Assembly: GCF_004331695.1 (NCBI RefSeq)
Contig: NZ_SJSL01000009.1
Coordinates: 98,014 to 162,013 of the forward strand
From: Pedobacter psychroterrae
GTDB lineage: Bacteria > Bacteroidota > Bacteroidia > Sphingobacteriales > Sphingobacteriaceae
Reading direction: 5' to 3'
Length of the DNA stretch: 64,000 nt
Shown: piece by piece, positions 25,410 to 35,838 of the stretch
Layout of the letters: the number at the start of each line of letters is the position of its first letter
Numbering within the stretch: the first letter of the stretch is position 1
The notes under the pieces: model-generated
What the model saw: only the letters and a program-made list of their open reading frames with translations
Databases searched by the model: none
Told to the model about the DNA's origin: nothing
Made by a program: the position numbers and the translations under genes

Positions 25410-26906
25410 ATGATTATAGCCAAATATATTTTAGACAGTATCGAGATTGAAAACGTTGTCATTCCTGATGGTGAGTTATTAAATCTACCTGAGAAAGTAC
25501 TGCAGTTCGGGACAGGTGTTTTATTAAGGGGACTTCCTGATTATTTTGTAGATAAAGCCAACAGAGCAGGAATGTTTAACGGCAGAATAGTTGTCGTTAA
25601 ATCGACCAGCAAAGGCGATCTGACTGATTTTAAGCAGCAAGACAACCTGTATACCATCTGTGTAAGAGGCATTGAGAATGGGAAAAGTATAGAAAAAAAT
25701 ATCCTTTGTTCTTCCATAAGCAGGGTATTGTCGGCTTATGGCGAATGGGAAACTATATTGGACGTAGCCAGAGATCCTAATGTGCAGGTTTTTATTTCTA
25801 ATACAACAGAAGTAGGGATCGTTTTATTAAAAGAAAGTATCCATCAATCTCCACCAGAATCATTTCCTGCAAAACTATTGGCTTCATTGTATGCACGGTA
25901 TAAAGCACTGGGTGATGATGAGCGCGCAGATCTTGTGGTAATAGCTACAGAGCTGATTCCTGATAATGGAAAAAAACTCGCGGCAATTGTGGATGAATTA
26001 GTTGTTTTCAATGAACTGGAAACTGAATTCACTGTATGGCTAAAATCGCGTGTCAACTTCTGTAATTCATTGGTTGACCGGATCGTACCGGGAAAACCAG
26101 ATGATCAGACACTTTTGAAGCTTGAAGAGCAGTTGGGATATGAGGATAACCTGCTGATCATGGCCGAACCTTACAGACTATGGGCAATAGAGGGTGGTGC
26201 GAAAGTTTCGGCGTTGCTTAATTTGGAAGCGGCAGACACCGGAGTTATTGTAAAGCCTGATATCGAAATCTACAGAGAATTAAAGGTTAGGTTGCTGAAC
26301 GGATCGCATACCCTCACTTCAGCGATAGCTTATTTATCCGGTATTGAGACAGTGGCAAGCGCGATGGCTGATGAGGCCCTGAAAAGTTATATTACCGATG
26401 TGATGGAGTCTGAAATCATCCCAGCCATTCCATACGAAATTAATGGAAATGAAGCGATAGATTTTGCCCGGGCGGTATTGGATCGATTTGCCAATCCTTA
26501 CATAGAACATCTTTGGATCAATATTACTTTTCAATATACCATGAAGCTCAAGATCAGAATATTACCCGTTCTGTTTAAGTATTACCAGTTGAACAATAAG
26601 GTTCCGCAACATATCGCTTTTGGTTTTGCGGCCTATTTGTTATTTATGAGGTGTGATCAACAAGATGGAAATAAATATTTTGGAAATTACAAAGGGAAGC
26701 TATATCCGATCACTGATGATAAAGCAGCCTATTTTTATGATAAAAGTAAGTTGGATGAAGCCGAATATGTAAGTTCTGTATTGTCTGACAGCTCATTATG
26801 GGAAGCAGATTTATCAAGTCTTGAAGGATTTATTGAAGCAGTAGCAGATAATTATCAGTATATTTCAACACATGGAATGACAATGGCATTGTCCAAAACA
26901 GATTAA
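25410..26906 (+). CDS. uxaB: Tagaturonate reductase UxaB
   Basis: 498 residues of the polyol/mannitol dehydrogenase family. QFGTGVLLRGLPDYFVDKAN at the N-terminus is the NAD-binding region typical of UxaB, and NGSHTLTSAIAYLSG near residue 298 carries the catalytic Asn/His. It reduces D-tagaturonate to D-altronate in galacturonate catabolism. UxaC and UxaA are not in this window. The ATG at 25410 is chosen over a TTG at 25404. A weak dyad near 25319-25336 (GCACGATAACGATTGCGT) could be a LacI-type site but is not convincing alone. Confidence 0.9.
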   Translation: MIIAKYILDSIEIENVVIPDGELLNLPEKVLQFGTGVLLRGLPDYFVDKANRAGMFNGRIVVVKSTSKGDLTDFKQQDNLYTICVRGIENGKSIEKNILCSSISRVLSAYGEWETILDVARDPNVQVFISNTTEVGIVLLKESIHQSPPESFPAKLLASLYARYKALGDDERADLVVIATELIPDNGKKLAAIVDELVVFNELETEFTVWLKSRVNFCNSLVDRIVPGKPDDQTLLKLEEQLGYEDNLLIMAEPYRLWAIEGGAKVSALLNLEAADTGVIVKPDIEIYRELKVRLLNGSHTLTSAIAYLSGIETVASAMADEALKSYITDVMESEIIPAIPYEINGNEAIDFARAVLDRFANPYIEHLWINITFQYTMKLKIRILPVLFKYYQLNNKVPQHIAFGFAAYLLFMRCDQQDGNKYFGNYKGKLYPITDDKAAYFYDKSKLDEAEYVSSVLSDSSLWEADLSSLEGFIEAVADNYQYISTHGMTMALSKTD

Positions 26907-26939
26907 ACCTAATTACCTTACCACATACAACCAAATATA

Positions 26940-28313
26940 ATGAGTGAAAAGAAAGTACCCAATTACAGATGGACGATCTGTGCCTTATTGTTTTTTGCTA
27001 CAACGGTCAATTACCTGGACCGCCAGGTATTGAGTTTACTAAAACCCCGGCTGGAAGAAATTTTTGGCTGGAGTAATAGTGATTATGCTAATATAGCTTC
27101 CGTATTTCAATTTACCTATGCCATATCTATGCTGTTTGCCGGACGTATCATTGATAAGTTGGGTACTAAAAAAGGATATGCCTGGGCCATCATCATATGG
27201 TCAGTAGGAGCGATAGTACATGCGCTTGCTATTCCTATAGGTCAGGGTATTTCCACCATTTTGGGTTTCATTGGAATCGGTGCGGTATCCATTTCCGTAG
27301 CCGGATTTATGTTTTCAAGAGCTTTATTGGGGTTTGGTGAATCGGGTAACTTTCCTGCGGCAATCAAAGCTACGGCAGAATATTTCCCAAAAAAAGAACG
27401 TTCTTTTGCAACGGGAATTTTTAATTCCGGGACAAATGTAGGTGCAATACTTGCACCGCTTACCGTTCCATATATAGCTACGCATTGGGGCTGGGAAGCT
27501 GCATTTTTAGTGATAGGTGCGATTGGATTTCTATGGTTGATATTTTGGTATAAATATTATGATAAGCCAGAGAAATCATCAAGATTGTCTCCTGAAGAAT
27601 TTAGCTATATTAATGAGGGCGAGCCTGAAGTGGTCACTCCGGTAGATGAACCAGTGGCTGCAGAGGCAAAGATATCCTGGTTTAAATTGCTTGGATACAG
27701 ACAAACCTGGGCCTTTACTGCAGGTAAATTTATGACCGATGGCGTATGGTGGTTCTTCTTATTCTGGCTGCCGGCCTATCTTAAAGATGGGTATGGTATG
27801 GTTGATACGCAGGTGATGCTGCCACTTGTAGTGTTATACAGCATGACTATGTTTGGAAGTATCGGGGGTGGTTATTTCCCAATGTACTTTATAAATAAAG
27901 GTCATTCCCCCTATGATGGAAGGATGAAAGCCATGCTTTTAATTGCTGTAATTCCATTAGTTGTACTTGCAGCGCAACCATTGGGCCATATTACGTTTTG
28001 GATGCCGGTGATACTGATAGGAGTCGGTGCCTCTGCGCATCAGGCATGGTCTGCCAATCTCTTTACAACTGTTTCTGATATGTTTCCAAAGAAAGCAATC
28101 GGATCAATAGTGGGTATTGGAGGCATGGCAGGTGGAATTGGCGGTGTGCTAGTAACTAAAGTCGGCGGTGCTTTATTTGATAAATACAAAGCGCTTGGGC
28201 ACATTGAAACTGGCTATACGATTATGTTTGCTTTTTGTGCAGTAGCTTATTTGATTGCCTGGAGCATTATGAAATTATTGGTGCCCAAGTATAAACCTAT
28301 CACCAACTTATAA
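26940..28313 (+). CDS. MFS hexuronate transporter (ExuT-like)
   Basis: 457 residues with 12 predicted membrane segments. The anion:cation symporter branch of MFS is indicated by RWTICALLFFATTVNYLDRQVLS, GRIIDKLGTKKGY and ALLGFGESGNFPAAIKATAEYFPKKERSFATG. Members take up galacturonate or glucuronate with H+. It lies 33 bp after uxaB on the same strand, supporting hexuronate as substrate. Confidence 0.88.
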   Translation: MSEKKVPNYRWTICALLFFATTVNYLDRQVLSLLKPRLEEIFGWSNSDYANIASVFQFTYAISMLFAGRIIDKLGTKKGYAWAIIIWSVGAIVHALAIPIGQGISTILGFIGIGAVSISVAGFMFSRALLGFGESGNFPAAIKATAEYFPKKERSFATGIFNSGTNVGAILAPLTVPYIATHWGWEAAFLVIGAIGFLWLIFWYKYYDKPEKSSRLSPEEFSYINEGEPEVVTPVDEPVAAEAKISWFKLLGYRQTWAFTAGKFMTDGVWWFFLFWLPAYLKDGYGMVDTQVMLPLVVLYSMTMFGSIGGGYFPMYFINKGHSPYDGRMKAMLLIAVIPLVVLAAQPLGHITFWMPVILIGVGASAHQAWSANLFTTVSDMFPKKAIGSIVGIGGMAGGIGGVLVTKVGGALFDKYKALGHIETGYTIMFAFCAVAYLIAWSIMKLLVPKYKPITNL

Positions 28314-28342
28314 CCCTAATTTATACCTAATAACTTATATAA

Positions 28343-29968
28343 ATGAATTTTAAAGATCAGATCGAGTCAATTTTTATTGACGAGCAGGCGATTCCTGAAG
28401 AATTTAGACTGGAAAGAGAAGTCCACCAGCGTGAATACCTGAGCAATGGTGAAATGCATTCATGGAACGGCGAGGTACATGAAGTATTATCTCCGGTATG
28501 TATAAAGACTGCTGAGGGACTTAAACGTAAGGTGATTGGAAGTTACCCTCTTTGCGATGAGAAAGAAGCTGCTGAGGCGCTTAGTGCGGCGGTAGCCGCT
28601 TATAACAATGGAAGAGGTGAATGGCCTACCATGAGTGTGGCAGACAGGATTACTTGTGTGGAAAAATTCACACATAAGATCATCGAGAAAAAAGCAGAAG
28701 TGGTAAAATTGCTTATGTGGGAGATCGGTAAGTCACATGGGGATTCTGTAAAGGAATTTGACCGTACTGTTGAATATATTTATGCTACAATCGATGCATT
28801 AAAAGACCTCGACCGCCAGTCATCCAAGTTCAGTATAGAGCAAGGCATAGTTGCACAGATCAGAAGATCACCATTGGGCGTGGTCTTATGTATGGGACCG
28901 TTTAACTACCCGCTTAATGAAACTTTTACCACCTTGATCCCTGCACTGATCATGGGCAATACCTTGTTGTTTAAACCACCCAAGCACGGTACGCTTTTGC
29001 ATTATCCTTTGCTTACTGCATTCAGAGATTGCTTTCCCAAAGGAGTAGTCAATACCATATATGGAAGGGGCAATAAGATCATTCCTGACCTGATGAAATC
29101 CGGTGACATCAATGTACTTACATTGATCGGCTCTAGTAAAGTAGCAAACGAACTAAAGAAGTTGCACCCTAAAGTAAACCGCCTCCGTGCAATATTGGGG
29201 CTGGATGCAAAAAATGCCGCCATCATCACAGCAAAAGCCGATATTAAGCTTTCTGTACAGGAAACTGTATTGGGTTCCTTATCATTCAATGGGCAGCGCT
29301 GCACTGCTCTGAAGATCATATTTGTGCACAGAAGTCTTGCGGATGAGTTTTTAACTGAACTGTCTGATGCGGTTTCTAAGCTTAAGTTTGGTATGCCTTG
29401 GGAGGCAGGAGTATCACTTACGCCATTGCCGGAGCCCCATAAACCAGCGTATCTTAAAGACTGTATCAGTGATGCTGTTGAAAAAGGTGCCCGTGTAATA
29501 AATGAAAATGGTGGTGCAACCAATGAATCTTTTGTATTTCCGGCAATAGTATATCCAGTAAGTAAAGGAATGAAGTTATATACTGAGGAACAGTTTGGTC
29601 CGGTTATACCTGTAGTACCTTTTGATGATGTGGAAGAAACGATAACATACCTGATTGAATCTACTCATGGACAGCAGGTAAGTATCTTTAGCAATGACGA
29701 TGAGGAGATTGCAAAACTGATAGATCCGTTGGTAAACCAGGTGAGCCGGGTTAATATCAACTGCCAGTGTCAGCGTGGCCCTGATGTATTTCCATTTACG
29801 GGAAGAAAAGACAGTGCTGAAGGAACATTATCAGTAATTGATGCATTAAGATCCTTCTCTATCCGGTCTCTGGTAGCAACCAAACTCAATGACAGTAACA
29901 AGCATCTGATTAATGAAATTGTGGATAGTAATAGATCTAATTTCCTGAGCACAAAGTATTTATTTTAG
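28343..29968 (+). CDS. GapN-like NADP-dependent aldehyde dehydrogenase
   Basis: 541 residues of the ALDH superfamily, closest in pattern to non-phosphorylating NADP glyceraldehyde-3-phosphate dehydrogenases. MGPFNYPLNETFTTLIPALIMGNT is the Asn-bearing motif and SFNGQRCTALK holds the catalytic Cys. The usual ELGGK motif reads GLDAKNAAI, so the general-base Glu of most ALDHs is replaced. It ends the uxaB-MFS run. Oxidation of the glyceraldehyde 3-phosphate released by KDPG aldolase would fit the context; that assignment is inferred. Confidence 0.75.
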   Translation: MNFKDQIESIFIDEQAIPEEFRLEREVHQREYLSNGEMHSWNGEVHEVLSPVCIKTAEGLKRKVIGSYPLCDEKEAAEALSAAVAAYNNGRGEWPTMSVADRITCVEKFTHKIIEKKAEVVKLLMWEIGKSHGDSVKEFDRTVEYIYATIDALKDLDRQSSKFSIEQGIVAQIRRSPLGVVLCMGPFNYPLNETFTTLIPALIMGNTLLFKPPKHGTLLHYPLLTAFRDCFPKGVVNTIYGRGNKIIPDLMKSGDINVLTLIGSSKVANELKKLHPKVNRLRAILGLDAKNAAIITAKADIKLSVQETVLGSLSFNGQRCTALKIIFVHRSLADEFLTELSDAVSKLKFGMPWEAGVSLTPLPEPHKPAYLKDCISDAVEKGARVINENGGATNESFVFPAIVYPVSKGMKLYTEEQFGPVIPVVPFDDVEETITYLIESTHGQQVSIFSNDDEEIAKLIDPLVNQVSRVNINCQCQRGPDVFPFTGRKDSAEGTLSVIDALRSFSIRSLVATKLNDSNKHLINEIVDSNRSNFLSTKYLF

Positions 29969-29976
29969 AAATTACT

Positions 29977-30010
29977 ATAATGCCAATTTTACATAATCAA
30001 TTGGCATTAT
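29977..30010. terminator. 12-bp perfect stem after the GapN-like gene
   Basis: ATAATGCCAATT (29977-29988) pairs exactly with AATTGGCATTAT (29999-30010) around a 10-nt loop, starting 8 nt after the stop codon. The T-tract is weak, so termination may be partial. Confidence 0.45.
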
Positions 30011-30074
30011 TACAGAATTAGTTTGTTGCTTTCCTACTTACTTTGTTGCAACCAAAAATGTAACTTATATAAGT

Positions 30075-31406
30075 ATGAAAAAAAGCATTTTGCTACTGAC
30101 CGGACTGGTATTGTTGACCTGCTCGGCAATTGCTCAAAAGAATTACCTGCAAGAATCTAAGGCTGACAAGGTTAAGCGGATGCAATGGTGGACAGATGAT
30201 ACATTTGGGATGTTCATCCACTGGGGCCTTTACGCAGTACCCGCAGGAGAATATAACGGTAAGGGAGGCGGAGCTGAATGGATCATGGAAACCCATAAGA
30301 TTCCTACTGCAGAATATGAGAAATTTGCCGGGCAGTTCAATCCCCAAAAATTTAATGCGAAAGAATGGGTACAGATTGCTAAATCGGCGGGTGCGAAGTA
30401 TATAGTCATCACTTCCAAGCACCATGACGGGTTTAGCATGTGGGACAGTGAGGTTACCGGGTATGACATTATGGATGCTACACCATTTAAAAGAGATATT
30501 TTAAAGGAGCTTTCTGATGCCTGTAAGGCAGCCGGTATTAAATTTTGTTTGTATCATTCGATCCTGGACTGGCACCAGCCAGACGCTAAATCTAAGGATT
30601 ATCTTCGACAAGCGATTGAACATCCTGATTTTAATAAATACAGAGAAACGTATTTGAAACCGCAACTTGCAGAGCTGATCAGGAAGTATAACCCTGAGGT
30701 ACTTTGGTTTGATGGAGAATGGATTCCAGAATGGTCAGAACAGCAAGGAAAAGATTTGTATAATTACCTGCGCAACATCAAGCCATCGTTGATTATAAAC
30801 AATCGTGTAAGCAAAGCCAGAGGCGGTATGGAAGGCATGAATAAGTATGAAAATGCGGCTGGTGATTTTGGTACACCTGAACAGGAGATACTGAAGGGCG
30901 CATCACAAGACTATTGGGAGAGCTGTATGACATTAAATGGCAACTGGGGTTATGTAAAGAACGACAACAATTGGAAATCCGCTCAGTTGCTGATTGATAA
31001 CCTGGTAGATATTGCTGCCAAAGGCGGCAATTATTTGCTGAATGTTGGTCCGACTGCAGAAGGACAAATTCCTGCCCAAAGTATAGAACGGCTGGCTGAA
31101 ATGGGAAAATGGCTGGCTATAAATAAGGAAGCCATCTATGCCACCAATGGTATAGCGAATTATAAAGAAGGAGATCATATCAAATTCACGCAAAGCAAAG
31201 ATGGTAAAAGCACCTATGCATTATTTAACAAGTATGAAAATAATGAATTGTTGCTGACTAGTGTACAACCAAAAACTGGATCGAAGATCTATATGCTTGG
31301 TGTTAATAAACCACTTAGCTGGACTAAAAATGGGGATGCTATAACGATAAAGCTTCCTGAGCAGCTGCCTGGTAAATATACCTGGACTTTAAAGATTCAA
31401 CATTAA
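30075..31406 (+). CDS. Secreted GH29 alpha-L-fucosidase
   Basis: 443 residues with a signal peptide ending CSAIAQ. The GH29 barrel is complete: FGMFIHWGLYAVPAGEY, SKHHDGFSMWDSEVTGYDI and FCLYHSILDWHQPD. LWFDGEW carries the nucleophile Asp213. A short C-terminal beta domain follows and there is no added module, unlike the GH29 at 10.4 kb. It cleaves alpha-L-fucosides in the periplasm. The next glycosidase gene starts 25 bp downstream, so the two probably act on one glycan. Confidence 0.93.
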   Translation: MKKSILLLTGLVLLTCSAIAQKNYLQESKADKVKRMQWWTDDTFGMFIHWGLYAVPAGEYNGKGGGAEWIMETHKIPTAEYEKFAGQFNPQKFNAKEWVQIAKSAGAKYIVITSKHHDGFSMWDSEVTGYDIMDATPFKRDILKELSDACKAAGIKFCLYHSILDWHQPDAKSKDYLRQAIEHPDFNKYRETYLKPQLAELIRKYNPEVLWFDGEWIPEWSEQQGKDLYNYLRNIKPSLIINNRVSKARGGMEGMNKYENAAGDFGTPEQEILKGASQDYWESCMTLNGNWGYVKNDNNWKSAQLLIDNLVDIAAKGGNYLLNVGPTAEGQIPAQSIERLAEMGKWLAINKEAIYATNGIANYKEGDHIKFTQSKDGKSTYALFNKYENNELLLTSVQPKTGSKIYMLGVNKPLSWTKNGDAITIKLPEQLPGKYTWTLKIQH

Positions 31407-31431
31407 GAATTAACATCACAATAATTAATTT

Positions 31432-33483
31432 ATGTTCAGACAGTTCCGTTTATTGTGTGTGTGCTACGTCCTGATATTCGTTTTACCTCTTAATGCGACT
31501 CCTGTAAGTTTTGCAAAACCCGGTGACCAAATAAGTATACCCTTTGGGTCTGCCTCTAAAATAGTTTTTGATACTAAAGCAAAGACTTATAATGTTTTCT
31601 CGGCCGGCATAAAGATTATCTCGAACGCCTATAGTTTAGTTAAAAATAATCGTCAGTCGATTACCAGCAAGGACTATGATGAAGTAAAACCCATTGTATT
31701 GGCAATTAATGATGGATTTGGGGACGGGAAAAAATATACCATTGTGCTGAGTAAACCTGGTTTGCCCAGTCTGGAGCAGGTATTCTATGTCTATCCCGGG
31801 CATGAGTATTTTCTTACGGAAGTCTCTCTGAAAGGGACAGATCTGAAGAGCAACTATATGTCTCCTTTAGTGTCAAATGAAGTGAACATCAGTGCCAATG
31901 GAGAGAACAGGACACTCTTTGTGCCGTTTGACAATGATACTTTCATCCGTTACAATGCGAAATCGATGAATACTGATATGGAGAATACCAGTTCAGAAGT
32001 CGGAGCGGTTTATGAAAATCAAAGCAGAAAAGGACTAATCCTGGGATCGGTAGAACATATGGTCTGGAAAACGGGTGTCTTTAGTAAGGGTAAGTCTGGT
32101 CAACTGACTGATCTTCGCATCTGGGGCGGTTATTCTGATGAGAAAGTAACCCGCGACAAAATAGAACACGGATACCTTTCGGGTAATGTAATAAAGTCGC
32201 CAAAAGTATTTGTCGGTTATTTTGCAGATTGGCGAAAAGGAATGGAAGCCTATGGTAAAGCCAACCGGATACAGGAAGTGCCGTATGTGTTTAACTGGAC
32301 TAAGCCCGTACCATTTGGCTGGAACAGCTGGGGTGTGATACAGGAAAAACTGACATTTGAGAAGGCAACAAAGGTGGTTGATTTCTTTGCAGATGAAATT
32401 CCTGCATTTAGAAATGGACAAACGGCATATATTGATCTGGATTCCTTTTGGGATAATTTTACGGGTGGTATGAAGGGTGATTATGGAAAGCTTAAAGAGT
32501 TTGCCGATTACTGCAAAAGTAAAGGTTTGGAACCAGGTGTATATTGGGCACCGTTTACAGACTGGGGGTTTAAATCAACCCGCGACAGAGAAGCAGAGGG
32601 AAGCAAGTATAAGTTTTCGGAAATGTGGACGAAAGTAAATGGATTGTACCATGATTTTGACGGGGCAAGGGCGTTAGACCCAACACATCCCGGAACTTTG
32701 AGGCGTGTGGATTACATTGTAGATAAGCTGAAAACATGTGGTTTTAAAATGATTAAAATCGATTTTTTGGGGCATGCAGCTGCTGAATCGGATATTTTCT
32801 ATGATAAATCAGTAACAACAGGAATGCAAGCCTATAAAATGGGAATGGAGTATTTGGTAAACAGGCTTGATGGTCAAATGCTGATTTATGCGGCGATATC
32901 GCCAGGCATGGCAACGGGAAGATATGCTCATGTCAGAAGAATAGCCTGTGATGCCTGGAAAACCATAAAGGATACCGAATATACACTGAATAGTGTCAAC
33001 TATGGATGGTGGCAGACCTATGTATACAATTACATTGATGCCGATCATGTTGTTTTCGGAGCTGAAATTGATAGAAGTAACAAAGCCAGATTAACCTCCT
33101 CACTGATCACCGGAACATTGATCACTGGAGATGATTTTTCTGCAGATGGAAAATGGAATGATGCCGCCAAAAAATGGCTGCAAAATCCGGAACTTTTAAA
33201 AATATCAGCATCCGGCAAAGCATTTATGCCAGTTGAGGGAAATACCGGCGACAAAGCCACAGAAGTATTTATGAGGTTGATAGAGGGGGAGGTCTATGTT
33301 GCGCTTTTTAATTTTGGCAACCAAAATAAAGAATTTAATATCACATTGGATAGGCTGGGGTTAAAAGGCACTGCATACAATGCAAAGGAGCTTTTCAGCA
33401 ATCAATCGCTGACAATAGGTAAAGCTATTAAAGTAGATCTGATGGGTAGCGATGCCGCAATTATTAAATTCAAAATAAAGTAA
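31432..33483 (+). CDS. Secreted clan GH-D glycosidase (GH27/GH36-like alpha-galactosidase)
   Basis: 683 residues, signal peptide in the first ~22. An N-terminal beta-sandwich (~25-280) precedes a barrel starting PVPFGWNSWGV. MIKIDFLGH holds the likely nucleophile Asp444 and RIACDAW the likely acid/base Asp507. A C-terminal beta domain follows. The architecture fits melibiase-type enzymes, and alpha-galactosidase is the default activity. It is coupled to the GH29 gene, suggesting a glycan with both fucose and galactose. Confidence 0.8.
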   Translation: MFRQFRLLCVCYVLIFVLPLNATPVSFAKPGDQISIPFGSASKIVFDTKAKTYNVFSAGIKIISNAYSLVKNNRQSITSKDYDEVKPIVLAINDGFGDGKKYTIVLSKPGLPSLEQVFYVYPGHEYFLTEVSLKGTDLKSNYMSPLVSNEVNISANGENRTLFVPFDNDTFIRYNAKSMNTDMENTSSEVGAVYENQSRKGLILGSVEHMVWKTGVFSKGKSGQLTDLRIWGGYSDEKVTRDKIEHGYLSGNVIKSPKVFVGYFADWRKGMEAYGKANRIQEVPYVFNWTKPVPFGWNSWGVIQEKLTFEKATKVVDFFADEIPAFRNGQTAYIDLDSFWDNFTGGMKGDYGKLKEFADYCKSKGLEPGVYWAPFTDWGFKSTRDREAEGSKYKFSEMWTKVNGLYHDFDGARALDPTHPGTLRRVDYIVDKLKTCGFKMIKIDFLGHAAAESDIFYDKSVTTGMQAYKMGMEYLVNRLDGQMLIYAAISPGMATGRYAHVRRIACDAWKTIKDTEYTLNSVNYGWWQTYVYNYIDADHVVFGAEIDRSNKARLTSSLITGTLITGDDFSADGKWNDAAKKWLQNPELLKISASGKAFMPVEGNTGDKATEVFMRLIEGEVYVALFNFGNQNKEFNITLDRLGLKGTAYNAKELFSNQSLTIGKAIKVDLMGSDAAIIKFKIK

Positions 33484-33616
33484 TAATTTCGTAGATAAAT
33501 CAAATCATTCACAGGTGTCACGTTACTTCATTTTGCGAGCATTTTTGAACCTTAAACGGTTTGGATTGTAGCAGATAACTCTACTATTTCCTATATTTAC
33601 GTATTAAAGACCAAAT

Positions 33617-34111
33617 ATGGAAAGACGCATAGCAATTAAACAAGTGCTTATTTTTGCAGGGGGAATGGCACTTTTACCCTCCTTCCTAAAAGCAGCAGGC
33701 AAAGCATCAGTACAGCTCAATAATCTGGACGTAGGTATTGAGCAAGAAAAGTTGCTTTCTCAAATAGCCGAGATTATTATTCCCAAAACAACCACACCAG
33801 GTGCTACAGAGCTGGGCCTGCATTTATTTGTGCTCAAAATGGTAGACGACTGTTACGATGCAAATGCACGTCAGAAGTTTATGTCAGGTCTCAAATCATT
33901 TGAAGGTTTGGATGATGCAGCATTGAAGCAAATGGTATCAGATACCAACTATGGTAAATCTTCTATATCTGAAGATGCAAAGGCGTTCTATAGGATAATG
34001 AAACAGCAGATCATCAATGGGTATATGAATTCAAAATATGTGATGACCAATCTGGTCAAATGGGAGCTTGTTCCTGCTCGTTATAACGGATACTTTCCAG
34101 TCAAAGCTTAA
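33617..34111 (+). CDS. Gluconate 2-dehydrogenase subunit 3-family protein
   Basis: 164 residues. An N-terminal MERRIAIKQVLIFAGGMALLPSF segment looks like a Tat-type or membrane leader. The rest matches the small subunit of flavin GMC dehydrogenases (LLSQIAEIIIPKTTTPGATELG...FVLKMVDDCY). Such subunits stabilise and co-export the large FAD subunit, encoded 11 bp downstream. It has no cofactor site of its own. Confidence 0.85.
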   Translation: MERRIAIKQVLIFAGGMALLPSFLKAAGKASVQLNNLDVGIEQEKLLSQIAEIIIPKTTTPGATELGLHLFVLKMVDDCYDANARQKFMSGLKSFEGLDDAALKQMVSDTNYGKSSISEDAKAFYRIMKQQIINGYMNSKYVMTNLVKWELVPARYNGYFPVKA

Positions 34112-34122
34112 ATAAACACAAC

Positions 34123-35838
34123 ATGTCAAATCTGAATATAGACCATATAAAAAATAATACTTTCGACGCCATTGTGATAGGCTCTGGCATTAGCGGTGGC
34201 TGGGCAGCTAAGGAATTTACAGGTAAGGGTTTAAAAACACTTGTACTGGAACGTGGGAGGGATGTAAAGCACATCATTGATTACCCTACTACCAATAAAT
34301 TTCCATACGAATTTGAACATCGTGGTGAACCTGTACTCAGCATAAAGAAAGAAAATCCAATTGCTGCCAGATGCTATGCTTTTAAGGAAGATTCTATGCA
34401 TTTCTTCGTGAAAGATAAGGAACACCCTTATATTCAGGAAAAGCCATTTGACTGGATCAGAGGATACCAGGTGGGTGGAAAATCATTGCTTTGGGCCAGA
34501 CAGACCCAACGCTGGAGCGACTTTGATTTTGAGGGACCTATGAGGGACGATTTTGCGGTAGACTGGCCTATACGTTATAAGGACATCGCTCCATGGTATA
34601 GTTATGTCGAGAAATTTGCCGGGATATCAGGTAATAAAGATGGCCTGAATGAACTGCCAGACGGTGAGTTTTTACCTGCCTATCCTTTGAATGCGGTTGA
34701 AGATTATTTCAAGAAATCTATGATCACAAAATATGGCAACAGGCATGTGATCAGCGCCCGCGGGGCACATATTTCTAAGGGTAGTCAAACATTTTATGAC
34801 CAGGGACGTGCGCAATGTCAAAACAGAAGACTTTGCCAGAGAGGGTGTCCTTTTGGGGGTTATTTTAGCAGCAATGCTTCTACCTTGCCCTGGGCTCAAA
34901 AGACCGGTAAGATGACGCTTAAGCCTTTTTCCGTAGTAGAATCTGTGATCTACGATGATAAGCTGGGAAAGGCAACAGGGGTTAGGGTAATAGACACCAA
35001 TACAAAAGAGGTAACAGAGTATTATGCCAAAGTGATATTTGTGAACGCTGCTGCCATAAACACTAACCTTATTCTACTCAATTCTAAATCATCTCGGTTT
35101 CCAAACGGATTGGGGAATGATAGTGAGGTACTCGGTAAATATGTGGCTTTTCATAATTACAGTGCGCGGATCAGTGCAGAATATGATGGTTTGAAACAAT
35201 TTACTACCGATGGCAGAAATCCGGTAGGGGGCGGATATATTCCACGCTTCAGGAACTTAATGAAACAGGAAACCGATTTTAAAAGAGGATATGCTGCAGG
35301 CTTTTCTGCATATCGCAGTACTGACAATGACACTTCAGGAATCGGTGAGGAGTTGAAAACACAATTGCAAAGTAAAAAACTTGGACCCTGGAGAGTAGGC
35401 TCGCATATGATGGGCGAAACCATTCCTAAGGAAAGTAATTTTGTAGCATTGGATACACAAAGAAAAGACGACTGGGGCATCCCCCTGTTAAAAATCTCTA
35501 TAGATTATGATGAGAACGATGCGAAGATGAAGAAAGATTATATTGAGCAGCTTACGGAAATGTTTACGGAGGCAGGATTTAAAAACATCAGGCCAAATAG
35601 AGCTTCTCAGGCCCCGGGACTTGATATTCATGAAATGGGCGGTGCCAGGATGGGTAATGATGCCAGGACTTCTATATTAAATAAATGGAACCAGATACAT
35701 GCATGTAAAAATGTTTTCGTAACTGATGGTGCCTGTATGACATCTACATCTACACAAAACCCGTCGCTCAGTTATATGGCATTTACCGCAAGGGCAGTGG
35801 ATTATGCCGTTAATGCAATGAAACGGGGAGAGCTATAG
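34123..35838 (+). CDS. GMC-family flavin sugar dehydrogenase, large subunit
   Basis: 571 residues. The FAD Rossmann motif is DAIVIGSGISGGWAAKEF, with YQVGGKSLLWARQTQRW and a Cys-rich CQNRRLCQRGCPFGG segment. The C-terminus has GLDIHEMGGARMG and the usual His/Asn region (STQNPSLSYMAF). GMC enzymes paired with subunit 3 oxidise sugars at the periplasmic face; in Bacteroidota several oxidise glycosides at C3 to 3-keto sugars. The enzyme has no leader of its own and is probably exported with the small subunit. It ends in a 6-bp overlap with the convergent kinase gene. Confidence 0.85.
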   Translation: MSNLNIDHIKNNTFDAIVIGSGISGGWAAKEFTGKGLKTLVLERGRDVKHIIDYPTTNKFPYEFEHRGEPVLSIKKENPIAARCYAFKEDSMHFFVKDKEHPYIQEKPFDWIRGYQVGGKSLLWARQTQRWSDFDFEGPMRDDFAVDWPIRYKDIAPWYSYVEKFAGISGNKDGLNELPDGEFLPAYPLNAVEDYFKKSMITKYGNRHVISARGAHISKGSQTFYDQGRAQCQNRRLCQRGCPFGGYFSSNASTLPWAQKTGKMTLKPFSVVESVIYDDKLGKATGVRVIDTNTKEVTEYYAKVIFVNAAAINTNLILLNSKSSRFPNGLGNDSEVLGKYVAFHNYSARISAEYDGLKQFTTDGRNPVGGGYIPRFRNLMKQETDFKRGYAAGFSAYRSTDNDTSGIGEELKTQLQSKKLGPWRVGSHMMGETIPKESNFVALDTQRKDDWGIPLLKISIDYDENDAKMKKDYIEQLTEMFTEAGFKNIRPNRASQAPGLDIHEMGGARMGNDARTSILNKWNQIHACKNVFVTDGACMTSTSTQNPSLSYMAFTARAVDYAVNAMKRGEL

